From Cercospora beticola (taxonomy: Eukaryota; Ascomycota; Dothideomycetes; Mycosphaerellales; Mycosphaerellaceae), in contig NC_088939.1 of assembly GCF_033473495.1 (NCBI RefSeq), positions 1,054,001-1,118,000 of the forward strand: 64,000 nucleotides of DNA, read 5' to 3'. A program made the translations under genes and the position numbers. Below the pieces are notes generated by a model. The model was not told the origin of the DNA and ran no database searches. It saw only the letters and a list, made by a program, of their open reading frames with translations. Below, piece by piece: positions 10,216 through 21,862 of this stretch (positions are counted from its first letter, which is position 1; the number at the start of each line of letters is the position of its first letter).

Positions 10216-11657
10216 CTACTTCTTTGCGAAGAAGGACATGATGTTCCCCTGTCCGGGCTTGCCACCCTTCTTTGCGGCGGGCTTGTTTGTCGAGGGGGCT
10301 GGCGCAGAGGTCTTTGGCTTCTTTGGTGCAGGCTCTTCCTCTGAGAACGACTCCCATGCAGCTTCTTCTCGGGTGACTAGAGAGTGTTAGCATAAATTCG
10401 AAATTGAATACCGAACCAGATGCAACATACCAAGATACCCCTCTTCATCCTTGACAGTCTTTTTCTTCATGACTCTACGTCTGCCTCTTCTCCTGCCATT
10501 CTCTACAGTCACCGTCTCCTTCGGCTCCTCCTTGGCAGCAGGCTTGTCAATGGCGCCCTCGTCATGCGCTTCTTCCTCTTCATCCTTCTCGGCTTCTGGC
10601 GTGGGCGCGGCGTCTTCCATCGGCTCGTCATCCATATCCATCATTGCCTCAAGATCCGCTTTGCGATCTTTCTTCGTTGGTCCACTTGGTTGTTTCGCTT
10701 CCGGCTCTTCGGCCAGACCACTTCCACCATCATCGTCATCATCCTCTGAGAACCCTGTCATATCGACATCTTCAGCTGGAGCAGGTGTGGCTGCCTTTGA
10801 GCTCTGCTGAGATTCCGACTTCTTCGCGTTGGCAGAGGCCGCTCCTTTCGCAAAGGACTTGAAGATATTCGATGTATCTTTCTTCGCTGCTGTTGTCTTG
10901 CTTGTTGTTGTCTTCGCAGGCTCTGTTGCAGCTTTCGCAGACACATTCGAGGCCGTCGAGGCTTGTTTGGTCAAAGTCGGAGGAGCAGCTGCTTTTACGG
11001 GCTCGACCTTCTTCGCCGGGACAGGTGCGGCTGGAGGAGGTCCATTTCGTCTTTCTCTCCTCTTCACGTTCGGGTTCTGTATCACGCCATACTGTTTCCA
11101 ATTTTTTAGAGGATCCTCCGATGCATAGTCCGTCATGACCTTCCGACTGCATTCGGTTAATGTCTGTATATCGCTTAAGCCGTTGGCCTGCAGACTGTAG
11201 ATGTGTATCCCTGTAATTGCATCGAACTGTGCTTTCGCCTGTTCCAAATTCTCCTCCTTCACGATCATGATAGTCTTTACCGGTGTCGAATCCCGTTCCT
11301 CCTCATCTGGTCTCTGGAAAGAGCTACTGGGCAGCGGTGGACTGCTCTGCATAACAGTGTCTTCCCCATCATTTTGGCTTTGCGTCCCGTTCGTCTGAGT
11401 GCTCGATTGTTTCGTGCCCGTGACAAGATATGTTGCGTGTACACTGCCCGGCTTCTTCGTGTTCTGCTTGCGGTGGAACTCATACAGCATCCTGGTCAAC
11501 ATCAGCTCCTTCTCCGTTTCAAGCATCTTGCTCCGATTCCATACTGCTTGGCCAGATTGCTATGCACTTTCAATGCCCGGCTCAGATTGCGATAGCTCAC
11601 CAACTGTTGCTCATTGAGCACACTGGCTGCGAGGTACTCGTTGTAGTCTTGCGCCAT
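10216..11657 (-). CDS. cdc27: DNA polymerase delta subunit 3 (Cdc27/POLD3)
   Basis: Three exons (11657-11545, 11491-10431, 10376-10216) with introns of 53 and 54 bp give 444 aa. The N-terminus MAQDYNEYLAASVLNEQQ and SRALKVHSNLAKQMLYEFH match the winged-helix region that binds the small subunit Cdc1/POLD2. Intron 1 splits codon Q38 of AKQ-MLY. The middle is low-complexity Ala/Lys/Pro/Asp. The end QGNIMSFF (residues 434-441) is a PIP box (Q-x2-I-x2-FF) for binding PCNA. The protein is a non-catalytic subunit of replicative polymerase delta. Its start is 165 bp from the divergent start of the tubulin cofactor D gene. Exon 3 is out of frame with exon 2, so the PIP box is visible only after splicing. 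Confidence 0.92.
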
Positions 11658-11822
11658 CTTTTCGGAGCTTCCAAATCGCGTGTCTAGAGAACAGACTCGA
11701 CGACGCTAAAGTGGATGGTGGTCGGTTTCGGAACTTCGGGCGCTAATGAATGTACTCCTGCTTCTCCCACGCACCTCCACGCCAAGACCTTCGACTCTGT
11801 CCATCTCCTGTACACTCTGATC

Positions 11823-14800
11823 ATGGACGGCGCTGAAGACGACGACGATCTCAAGCTCATCAAAGCATCGGCTGGGCTACTTGCAGATCTCGAATCCGAC
11901 CTACCCCAAGTGTTATGGCACAAACTCAAAACCCCATCTGCCAGAAGAAGGGCACACAAATATGTCAAGAGACGTGATCTGAATCGGCTTGTTCAACTTG
12001 TATGCCCTCTGGAAGCCAATAGAGGAGCCTCGCTCATGGCTTGGTGTAGATTGAACCATTTCAAGGCGAACCACAGCTTCTCGATGCGAAGTTGAAGACC
12101 ATCTTGCCACCATTAGTGGATGCCTATCTGGAATACCTTCGATACGGCCCTGTTCAAGCTCCTTCTCATCATGACTTCCAATCTGCTACCTGTACTCTGC
12201 TCTACACGCTCTGTAAAGTTCGCGGGTACAAGATCATCGTGGGGTTCTTGAGCAATGAACCAAAATACCTCGAACCGATCTTGGAAAAGCTCGAGCAGAC
12301 TGTAACTGCAACGAGCGAGGAAGCAAATGCTTGGCAAGTTCCATATGTGCTGCTGCTGTGGTTGTCTCACCTCCTTCTCGCTCCATTCGACTTGAGCTCT
12401 ATCTCCGCGACAGAACCTCCAGCAGATTCGACAACCTATCTACAGCTCCATCAATTGCCACGGCTAGCGAAAAGAGTTCTTCGGGTTGGACTAATTTATC
12501 TCAAGTCTCCCACAAAAGCGCAGGATGCGGCTGCTGCGATGCTCGTGAGGCTTTCTGTGCGGCCTGACATTCTCGATGCACGCCTCGGAAATGCCTTGCT
12601 AGATGCGAAGCTGCCACAATTGTCCACGGCCACCGCCAGCACGACTGACACATACGAAGTCTTGGGTGCTTTGAAGCTGCTCGCTGGCATAGCTGCAGCT
12701 GCAGAACTCAGTCATCTGGTGCCGGCCATATATCAGGGCTGTGAGGAAGCTTTCGAGGACGAGGCGAACGGTATCCTCAGCTCAAATGCTGTGGCAAAGA
12801 AGATTGCAATCAAGACTCTGCGCAACATCGCTATCTTATCACTACGCTCAGCTGGCTCAAATGGGAATTTGCTCGACTTCCTCCAATCCACGGATGTACT
12901 CGAGAACGTCATCGACTATCTCTTGCGATCGTTAGCAGACAAGGACACGCCGGTCCGGTATGCCGCCGCCAAAGCTATCAGTCTCCTCGTACTCGAGCTA
13001 GATCGTGACATGGGACACGAAGTCATCCAAGCCGTCTTGGACTCGTTCAAGGAGGACCTGCCTAGATCATTGAGTGGCATGGACTTTGCGACTGCCAATC
13101 CCTTAAGATGGCATGGACTCACCTTAGCTCTATCGCATACCCTGTTCAAGCGATCTGCTTCGCCAGAGCAGCTCCCCGACATTCTTGACGCACTGATCTC
13201 AGCCTTACAGTTTCAACAGCGTACAAGTACAGGTACCATGCTGGGCACCAACATCCGTGACGCTGCAAATTTCGGCATCTGGTCACTTGCCCGAAGATAC
13301 ACCACCGAAGAGCTGTTGTCAGTTTCTGCGAACAGCTTGTTCAAGAGCAACCGAATGGCGGAAGAAGACTCCATTATACAAACTCTGGCAAGTCAGCTCA
13401 TCCTATCCGCCTGCCTCGACCCGTCCGGCAACATTCGAAGAGGGTCTTCGGCTGCACTGCAAGAAGTGGTTGGCAGGCATCCGAACAAGGTCATTGAAGG
13501 AATCTCTCTTGTGCAGATCGTGGACTATCAGGCCGTGAGTCTGAGAAGTCGTGGCATGGTTGATGTGGCCAATAACGCTGCCGCCCTTCATCCTCGCTAC
13601 TGGCAAGCTGTCCTCGATGGGCTTCTGGGCTGGCGTGGCCTAGGATCTGCCGATGTACTCTCACGCGAGGGTACTGCGGCTTCGGTCACGAGGCTTGCTC
13701 TCAACACACCGGGATCGATTTCGACTGATGTACTGCAAGATGTCCTCAAGCTGATTGAGGCGTGTCCGGCTCAAGAGGTAGAACGACTTCATGGTCTAGC
13801 TCTCGTTGGTGCGCAAGTTACAGAGGCCCACACACCTTCAGCCATGAGGCACATGGGATCACTTCGAACTGCATTCGGAGCCCTCCAAGCAGCTGCTAAA
13901 GATTTCTCGCCGCGCGTACTGCGATCTGAATATCCCGCAGCTCTTGCGCGATACTTGACGGCATTCTGCCATGCACTTGAAATTGATGCAGGTCACAGCT
14001 CAGTTTGTGACAAGGTACTCATCGACAGCATAGACGAGACTGCCGACCGGCTTCTCAATCGTCACAATCTGGTTGTCATACCCGATCTCGTTCGCGCCAT
14101 GCTGAAGCTCAAGCGAGCAGTGCAAGCACCTCTTGGTTGCATAGAAGCTGAAACTTTGGCCCAACCTGTTGCGAAAGATGCGATGAAAAGCACATTGCAG
14201 AATGCTGGCCGAGCCATGGCGCTTGGCGCTTTGGCATCGTCTTACGCTCATACTGGGCTTATGGGCAACGAGGCAGTAGTCGCAACCACAACTCTATGTG
14301 CACTACTGGATTCTGTCAACGTGGATTGGCGCATCATGGGCGCCCAAGCACTCCATCTGGTGGTACAACGCGTGCAAGACACCGATGTGATTGACCCAAG
14401 CATTGCTCAGATGCTCTGTGCCGCGATGCATCGAGGCTTGAATGACTACACCATCGACGAGCGTGGTGACATCGGCTCGTTGGTAAGACTCCAGTGCATT
14501 AGTTGCACGTCCCAGGTCTTCGACACTCCGGCTTTCAGCTCGCACGAGCAGGCAATTCAAACTTTGGAAGCGGACATCTATCGATTGTCTTTGGAAAAGC
14601 TTGATCGAGTCCGGCTGCAAGCAGCAAAATGCTCCAGTCAGTACCTGATAAAGCAAGTGCCTGCTACAGATGTGGCCAGCGTATCATCACCGGCTTACTT
14701 CCAGCTCGTGCTTGCGCCACTTTGGCGACACGACCCTCCAGGATATGTTCAGCAAGCATTGATGCAGGGGTGCATCTCCTGCGCGGGCTCGGGTGCTGAG

Positions 14801-15313
14801 CCTTTACTCCAAGCTTCACGTCAGGTGCTAGCTAGCGGATTGCAAGCAGCAGATACAACGATACTGGAATGCTTCTTCTCGACTTTCATTACAGTTGTGA
14901 AAGAACAGCTTTCTACACCCACGACGAATTTGCAACCTGCACTCGCATTTCTGGCCTTCCTTCTAGATATGCAGCTCTCACAACGTCTTGGCTCGTCTTC
15001 AACGTTCAAGTGGCGGAACTTACTCTCCGTTGTGCAGAAGTCGCACCACAAGTCGAACGAAATCCCGAAGATTCTGGCAGCTGTTCATGTGTACACTGGG
15101 CTTGCTGATGTGCCAGCGATACGTATGGAGACGATGAAGAAGCTGCTGAGCATGCTGAAGACCAACCCTTATCCCCATGTCAGGATAGCAGTGGCAGAGG
15201 CTTTGTATGCCATCACGGCAGATGAGGCTTTGCTGAAGTGCGACTGGGCGAGACCAGCGAAGGAGAATGCACATGCTGTCGAGACTCTTGCGAGGTATGC
15301 TCAAGAGACTTGA
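11823..15313 (+). CDS. Tubulin-folding cofactor D (TBCD/Alp1/Cin1)
   Basis: Exon 1 (11823-11999) and exon 2 (12050-15313), joined over a 50-bp intron, encode 1146 aa, the usual size of fungal cofactor D. The N-terminus MDGAEDDDDLKLI leads to VQLIEPFQGEPQLLD across the splice, then LPPLVDAYLEYLRYG and TLCKVRGYKIIVGFLSNEP, which are strong family signatures. The rest is an alpha-solenoid of HEAT-like repeats (for example DKDTPVRYAAAKAISLL and PSGNIRRGSSAALQEVVG). The protein captures beta-tubulin and assembles the alpha/beta-tubulin heterodimer with cofactors C and E; it is cytosolic. The ATG at 11823 was preferred over one at 11715, which adds an unconserved leader. Confidence 0.93.
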
Positions 15314-16160
15314 GCTGCTCTAGTCGACATTATGGGATCTTCAGCTAAACGCGAAAAGTCACTACTACGAGCATGGTCTTCTGAGCCTGGCAACGAGTAA
15401 TTACGTTTCTTGAAGTGACATCTGAGGTGGGATGCAGGGCCGTCGCCTGAACTGAGACCAGGATTTAAGCTTATTAGAATGCGCGTCTTCAGATGGTTAG
15501 ACCACGACAGTTGAAGAAACATCTCGAAACATCAAGTGTCGGAAGGAAATGCCATTGAATGAACATGGTCAGCGTGACAGTGCATCACGCGCTCAAGGTG
15601 ATTCGGCAGGGGTCCATGCGCGCCTCTCGAAGCCACTTTCAACGGCAGCGCTCGAGTGCGTCCAAACAAAATTGCAACCGCCGCATCAACTTCGAGCTTG
15701 CAACTTGACATCCACTTTTGAACTACAGTGGCTTTCTAGATTCTCTTCGCCGAATGGAAATGGGCGACCGCCGCCTAGGAAAGGGGTAAATTGTGCTGGA
15801 GCGATATCTCGGAAACATGAAGACTGATATCAGGCAGGCCTCCTCTCGTGAAGCATAACCTGCCCGATCCCTTCACAACTGATGCCACGAGAAAGACCCT
15901 CGTCGAATCGAACCGACCTTCGATTTTCAGCAATGCTGGCGCATGGCGCCCGTCGCAGAATACACACGCAACGATAGCAGCGCCGCGTCCATCGCCATCG
16001 TCCAGCTTGCAGTCAGCGTTCATGAGAGACACCACGCACACCGCACCAACGTCGAGCTACTTCCTTAGAACGCTATATCTTCCCGCAATACAGTGGTCGC
16101 TGCCAGCGAGCTACATGTATCCTGACAGCAAGTACAGAGAATATCTACGACAGCGGCAGA
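15314..16160. other. Intergenic, nothing firm
   Basis: 3' flank of the cofactor D gene. A 162-codon frame from 15848 to 16336 lacks recognisable features and is read through by the F-box gene in another phase. Confidence 0.3.
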
Positions 16161-16821
16161 ATGTGCGCCTCCACATTGACCCCATTCTTGAGGCAAGTAA
16201 AACTAGAACCTCCGGCTTCAAACTATCCAGCTACACAGTGCGCTATACAAATGCTGACATTCTCTCCATCAGATCTTCCCTCGCAATACCACGCTTCCAG
16301 CCCGCACAGCAGGCTTTCTGGGAACGCGCATCCTAGTACACCTCGACATGAAGACACTCCTTCTCGCCCAACGAGTGTGCCGATACTTCAATAAGCTGAT
16401 CACTCTGTCGCCTCACCTCCAACGCCGCCTCTGGTTTCAGGGCTGCTCCGAGCAGTTCTTCCCCGACCTTCGAGAAATCGACTTACCGAATTTCCTCGAT
16501 CCTTTGATCGAGAACATTCGTGCCGAACTCGATTTGTTCTATCACTACGACCCAAAGAACATGATTCAAGTCATACTGTATGCTCCAGCGCGTGAAAAGG
16601 TCTCATTGTTCTATGCATTGGAAGCGAGCTGGCAAAAGATGTTGGTAATGAGGAGTGCTGAGAAGAGGAAATACTGGCGCGTTGTGCTCCCACCGTATGG
16701 GCATATCAATATGGGCATCTTTGATACTGCGCCGACTTTTGGACAGATCATCGACGCGATTATCGATGTCTTGACGTATGGTGGGCGCAAGTACAAGGTG
16801 ATCCTCCCGGCATGCGGGTAG
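16161..16821 (+). CDS. Small F-box-like protein
   Basis: Exon 1 (16161-16196) and exon 2 (16273-16821), joined over a 76-bp intron (GTAAAA donor, CTGAC branch, CAG acceptor), give about 194 aa. Splicing brings in frame TAGFLGTRILVHLDMKTLLLA followed by QRVCRYFNKLI, which reads as an F-box helix pair. The remainder, with RRLWFQ and SWQKMLVM, resembles the tail of many short Dothideomycete F-box proteins. F-box proteins tether substrates to SCF ubiquitin ligases via Skp1. Exon 1 is short and the true start is uncertain; the exon 2 frame from ATG 16348 is firm. Confidence 0.55.
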
Positions 16822-17227
16822 ACTGCTCTGGGTCTTCGGCAGAATGTGTGCAGGCGGAACAAATGGATAGTTGAGCTGAGGTGCTGAATTGTTGGCGCTT
16901 ACGACCACCAAAGAAAGGTGATGGAAAAGAAAGGGCAGGGCAAATGATAGAGCTTTGGCTTGGATAGAAATGCTTCGGTTGCTCATCAACACGCGCAAAG
17001 CCTCGGAGTACGTCGAGCATCCCTGTGCTAGAGGCTCAATCTGAAATCCAACGCATCGAAGACTGCAGCTCCCAAACTACATGCACTGGCCGCATCGCCT
17101 TCCCTGCGACGCGGGTCCGCCTTTCTCCAGGGACACAATGAGAAGTCTGCCATTCAACCTGGCATCGGGTACTAGCTGCGCCTCAGACACTGTGTGAACC
17201 ACGATGACTGCTTTCTCTCTCTCTCTC
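16822..17227. other. Convergent intergenic with CT microsatellite
   Basis: Lies between two convergent F-box-like genes. A (CT)n run at about 17214-17230 abuts the stop codon of the minus-strand gene. No gene seen. Confidence 0.5.
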
Positions 17228-17909
17228 TCAGCTAGCAAGAATCAAATCCACCAGAGCTCCCAACGTCACCGTCTGACTCCAGTCCATCGTCATAGGGAAC
17301 ACATCGTAAACGCACGGTGTGTCCTCGTCCTCTACTTGAACGATCAACTCTCCCACTGCCCGCTCGCTGGGCCAAAACACCAGCATATCTCTCCAACTGC
17401 CTCGTCCCAGCATCGCCAACTTGTTCTTGCACGCGAACCTGATCACATAGTCCGTGGCGTCCGAATACTCGCGCTTGACCCAAGCATTGATGGCAAGATT
17501 TGGATAATAGTAAGTGAAAAATGGGTTGAGGTATGGCCTTGGAAATCGACCTGGTTGAGTCGGTGGCTGGATCCAGAGGTTGCGTCGGGACTGGGCTGAG
17601 TTGGAAATCGTTTTCAGCCAAGTTCTGTTGACTCCAGAGCAGTGGAGGAGAGTGCGACTGTTGAGGGAGGATAGGATGTTTGCGAGGAGTTCCGAATTTT
17701 CGAGGACATTGTCGACGGCAGACCGAGGCATGCTGATGTTGACTGCGAGGGCAGAGGTTAGTGAGTTATCTGATAGCCAGTGTTACAAGGTATTTACCAC
17801 TGATCTTGGTCGAAGGTCCTGCGTCGGCTTGATTCTGGGGCTGGTATGTCGGCATTTGGGGCGTATGCTCAGTCCGCAAGCGCAGAGGCATGTTGATGGT
17901 CATGGTCAT
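17228..17909 (-). CDS. Small F-box-like protein
   Basis: Exon 1 (17909-17798) and exon 2 (17742-17228), joined over a 55-bp intron (GTAAAT donor, CTAAC branch, GCAG acceptor), give 208 aa. The F-box reads ENSELLANILSSLNSRTLL then HCSGVNRTWLKTI. The second half has SWRDMLVFWPS, matching SWQKMLVMRS in the neighbouring F-box gene, so the two are probably diverged paralogues. The start at 17909 (MTMTINMPLRL) was chosen. An upstream ATG at 18026 would read through the GA microsatellite as alternating Ser/Leu and is less likely. SCF adaptor function is inferred from the motif only. Confidence 0.65.
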
Positions 17910-17989
17910 GGTCGCGGTCGTGAGTGCGTGTTCTGGTGATGGAAGCCCGTCTTCAGCAGCATGCAAGGACTTCAGCTGCCGAGCTGAGT

Positions 17990-18011
17990 CGTGAGAGAGA
18001 GAGAGAGAGAT
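17990..18011. repeat. GA dinucleotide microsatellite
   Basis: A run of about nine GA units lies just upstream of the F-box gene, mirrored by the CT run at its other end (17214-17230). Confidence 0.8.
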
Positions 18012-18152
18012 GGCGAAGAGCAACATTCAGATGTTTCATGCTTGGTGCAGGGCTCACATCACCAAGAGTGAGTGCGGAAAAGTGGAGAGGTAGCCTGCAT
18101 TTTCATGTGAGAGCATTGTTGACTCATACGAACGGACGCTCAGTTGATTTCT

Positions 18153-19848
18153 CTACCCAACCACGTAAGGCTTTGATCCAGGTTTGAACAACAGATGTGG
18201 TTTCCTCTCTGCGAGATCCAGAATCGTTTGCGCAAAGACCGAATTCGCCCAGGCAAACCAGCTTCGGGTGTAGTCCTTGATCTTCTCCACGTTGACACTC
18301 TCGTGCACCAATCCCAATGGACTCGCCTTCTTGACCGCTTCCAAAAGCTCCGAGATCTCTTCGTCATCATCGCTAGTCATCGCCTGAATAAGCAACGACA
18401 TCGGCCAAGCATTGTGCAAACCAACATGCGGGCCTCCAATGCCCTTGAGGGCTTTACCCTGCAGAAAGTATGGATTGCCTTCTTTCGACAAGATCATCTT
18501 GCGCGTGTTCTGGTACGTTTGTTCTTCTTTCTTGACGAAGCCGAGGTATGGTAGTGCGAGCAGTGAAGGCACATTGGCGTCGTCCATTAGCAGAGAGGAG
18601 CCGTAGCCATCGACTTCGAAAGCAAAGACCGAGCCCCACTTCTTGTGCTGAACGACGCCGTGCTCCCATACACCTTTCTCAATCCTTGCGCCTCGTGCTT
18701 TAAGCTCTTCGCCAACTTTAGGCTTGCCCGAAGCGGCGATGATATCTGCTGTCTTCTTCAGCTCTACTGCCATCATTGCGTTGGCTGGAATGAAGAAGCC
18801 AAAAATCGTGGCGTCATCACTTGGTCTGAAGGCAGAGCGAATCAAACCCGTCCCGTAGTTCAACGGGTTTCCATTCCCTGCCAGGTTCAAAGTCTCAGTG
18901 CCAGTATTCGTGTTTCTCTGAAATCGGTACGTTTGCTTGACAAAGGACCCCGTCTTCGGATCGAATGTTGACTGGCTCTGCTGATCAAGCACCTTGAGCA
19001 GACTTTCCAATGCATGAAACCAGCGCTGCGTCAAAAACGCTGTGGATCCAGTATGCTCATAGAACTGATTTCCAAGTCTCAGGAAATGTGCCAAGGAGTC
19101 CAGCTCATACTTGCACTCGAAAACTTGGCTTGGCTCATATGCTGGGTGCACATTATCGCCTTGTCCATTGTCACTTGGCTTCAGCCTGCTCGGTGGAGGT
19201 GGCTGGAACGCATTGCAGTACGGAGATTCAATCACGTACTCCGCTTGGGTATTGATCGCACCCAAAATCAAGTTCTCTATCTTCTTGTTCTTCTTTGCCA
19301 GCGGTTGGTACTGTGCCAACTGGTTTGTTGAATCACGGAGCCACGACGCTTGAATATCCCCAGTCACGATGAAGCTCTGTGGTCCCTTCCAAGCATCTGT
19401 TTGCCCCAAAAACAATTGTTGCATCTTATTTGATTCCGCCTGCTTCTCTGTGCCATCCACATGCCACTGTACAGTTGTATCGATCGTATTCGGGAATGCG
19501 TTCTCGAAGATTCGCGCGAGATCGGGGTCCACTAGGGAGTGACTGAGATCTTTGATGATCTTCTCCACGAGGTCTGATTCGAAAGTTCGGCAGTGTTTCG
19601 AGGGTCGCTGAAAGGGAAGAGCCATGGGGCCATCGCTGAGAGGCTGGCTGTGCAACTGTCAGTCTACAGGCTCACATGGTCATTGTAGCTTCGCGAATCT
19701 GTGCTTACTGTGGGAAACGCGCATAATGCTCATATGCCGGGCAAGCCTCCTTGTATTTCGCTTTGGGAATACCGCTATCGCTGGTCGCTGCCACCTCGAG
19801 GAATGGACTGGTGAGGGCAGCCACTACAGCTGCTATAGTTGTCTTCAT
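18153..19848 (-). CDS. Secreted exo-alpha-1,6-mannosidase, GH125
   Basis: Exon 1 (19848-19709) and exon 2 (19647-18153), joined over a 61-bp intron, give 544 aa. A signal peptide is evident (MKTTIAAVVAALTSPFLEVA). The splice joins YARFP to HQPLSDGPMALPFQRPS, the conserved start of fungal GH125 enzymes. Family blocks include GDIQASWLRDSTNQ, YCNAFQPPPPS, FECKYELDSLAHFL, GTGLIRSAFRPSDDA and HNAWPMSLLIQAMTSD. GH125 enzymes remove non-reducing alpha-1,6-mannose by an inverting mechanism, here probably on fungal cell-wall or glycoprotein mannans. Length and motifs are complete. The end FKPGSKPYVVG is close to the family C-terminus. Confidence 0.93.
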
Positions 19849-20863
19849 GATGCCGCGCTAGCTTTAACAAAGCTTTGGAATGGTCCGAGTATCCAAAGTC
19901 AAAGGCTTCAACCAGGTAAAGAGCTGCTCGGCCAGGTTCTGACTCGCTGTTGTATCATGCCTCTGCAATGTACGCCGGTCGGAATGGACGCCGAGGAATT
20001 GGCAAGTCGCTGGCTGCGGCGCTTGATTCGGCCTCACGAGAGCAGAAATGGCATCGCCGTTATCTGGAACACACTTTGATGGCGTAAAAAAGGAAGTCGT
20101 GGCCTGTCAGGAGCAATGCCTTATCAAGGAAGGAGAGGTGAGGTCCGTTGTTGTGAAGATCGCGGCCCGCTGGCGTTCCCTGCCCTGCACTTCAACAACA
20201 CCACTGGTGAGACAACAATCTTAACATCGACGTTCAAGAACAAAAAAGAGCTACTCATGAACACGACAACTGTTAGCCTTGGGTCCATATGGTAGTCTCG
20301 ATACAAGTGCCGATTATCGCATCCCAGGAACAGCCACAAGCTTTGTATGGTACGGCCACGATAGCCATGACCAAATCTGCAAACCCAGCAATAGCCTCTT
20401 GCATAATCGCCTGCACACCGGTCTTGGTTGTGTATACGATGCTTATGTAGATAGCAAGCGACTTATCCTGTGCGAGCCTTATCTCACTCTGCTGGCGTCA
20501 AGCTCAGCTTGCAAGCTGGTCCATCTTGGCCTCAAACTTGGGCTCGTGATTGCAAAGTCTATATGGCCGCGTTCTCTGTTCGTAATGGTATTCGAAGCAG
20601 GAGCTAACCAAGCCCGAATTGGTTCTCAAGTCTTTTCGAAATCGTGGCGACTGCTTGGGATTTGTAGTCACTGTACGATGCGGTACGTCACGCAGCCAGA
20701 GGGGCGGCAAAAAAAAAAACGCGACAGAAGCAGGTCGCTGATGTTCCAAATCGTATTTCGACACGTGCCGAAAGATTTCGCCAGTGGTGGCTATGATCAG
20801 CGACAGAAGAGCGAGCTCGCATCGGAAACATGCCCCTAAGACATATCCTGCTCGGCCCCCCCT
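19849..20863. other. Intergenic, nothing firm
   Basis: A minus-strand frame ending near 20275 reads as hydrophobic peptide (QAIMQEAIAGFADLVMAIV) and might be a remnant of a small membrane protein; no start or splice sites support it. A short poly-A tract is near 20708-20719. Confidence 0.25.
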
Positions 20864-21325
20864 CTACGCTTCTGTCCAAGATCCCTCCACCGGTGGTGTA
20901 CACTTGTACTCAACTCGCTTCATAGTGAGGCCATACGTCCCAGATAAAATACACCCGGTGAGTGGCAGACCCACGCGGTTCGTTCCCAAGGCCAGGGCCA
21001 TGAGTTGTTTCCAAGCGCTCCGATAATCCTGCTCATGTCCCACCTCCACACGGCCAATCAGAACTCGAAATCGAGTCGGTATTGAACGGAGCCAGGGCAG
21101 AAAGAGGCGCTGGTTCTCGTTGGCGAAGCGGAAGACAGTATCGCGGCCGTAATACTCTTGCGAAATATGTTCTCGAGAAGAGCGGTCGAGCTGAAGGATT
21201 GCTGGAGGTCGGTAATACGAGGTTATATCGACCATGAGCTCGGGCTCGATGGCTGTGACCAACTCGTAGATGCGTGAGAAGAGTTCGGGCGGTAAGCTTT
21301 GGACTCTGCTCGTCAGGTCGTTCAT
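20864..21325 (-). CDS. Hypothetical protein of a small fungal orphan family
   Basis: A single exon of 153 aa from ATG 21325. It begins with a LPPELFSRIYELV helix, the F-box-like opening used by many short uncharacterised Dothideomycete proteins, followed by PPAILQLDRSSREHISQEYYG and FLPWLRSIP. These features suggest a compact alpha/beta protein of unknown function. No signal peptide or membrane segment is present. The codon pattern and the continuous frame support coding; the family is only recognised by style. Confidence 0.6.
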   Translation of the reverse strand: MNDLTSRVQSLPPELFSRIYELVTAIEPELMVDITSYYRPPAILQLDRSSREHISQEYYGRDTVFRFANENQRLFLPWLRSIPTRFRVLIGRVEVGHEQDYRSAWKQLMALALGTNRVGLPLTGCILSGTYGLTMKRVEYKCTPPVEGSWTEA

Positions 21326-21862
21326 CTTGCGCGAGAGGTGTGGCGTCGGTTGTTTTGTTGAGATTGCAGATCGACCTCAAGACTGTTTTTGATGTCGGTG
21401 TTGGAGGTGCGAGGAGTTGAGAGCGTGGGATTCGATTTGGTGCATGGATGAGTCAAGGTTTTCACCCGTGGTTGTCGCTTCACTTCCAGTTGTTCCAGTT
21501 GCAGCCAATCGAGCTTGTTCTCGCGCCACTCGGCTTTTCCTGCGGGAATCACGCTGCTAGTATAAGTACTAGGGAGCAAAGCTGTCATTATCATTGATAC
21601 CTGTTGGGCGAACGTACGGGCTTGCAACACTGCTCATGAAGTGTAGCTCGCGAAGTAAACGTAGCGAGGTGGGTTCTATCAAGGATATTTTTCTTCACTT
21701 CGCTAATCCACTTAGGACGATCGTAGAACAATTTCTTCCGACTAAGATGGAGACTCTCAGCTGATACATCGCATGCAGGCCATGACCCCTTAGACGCGAC
21801 CCAGATTTCAAACGCGTCACAGCGCACCTTACTGATTGCCTTCGAGCATGTGCACCACTTCT
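21326..21862. other. Intergenic, nothing supported
   Basis: Lies between two minus-strand genes. No open frame with family resemblance. Confidence 0.4.

Noticed and set aside
11715..11822. N-terminal extension of cofactor D from ATG 11715
   Set aside because: Unconserved leader. The family N-terminus begins at the ATG at 11823.
20279..20839. 186-codon plus-strand frame
   Set aside because: Starts with TTG and contains no domain. The minus strand there is equally open, so there is no support for either.
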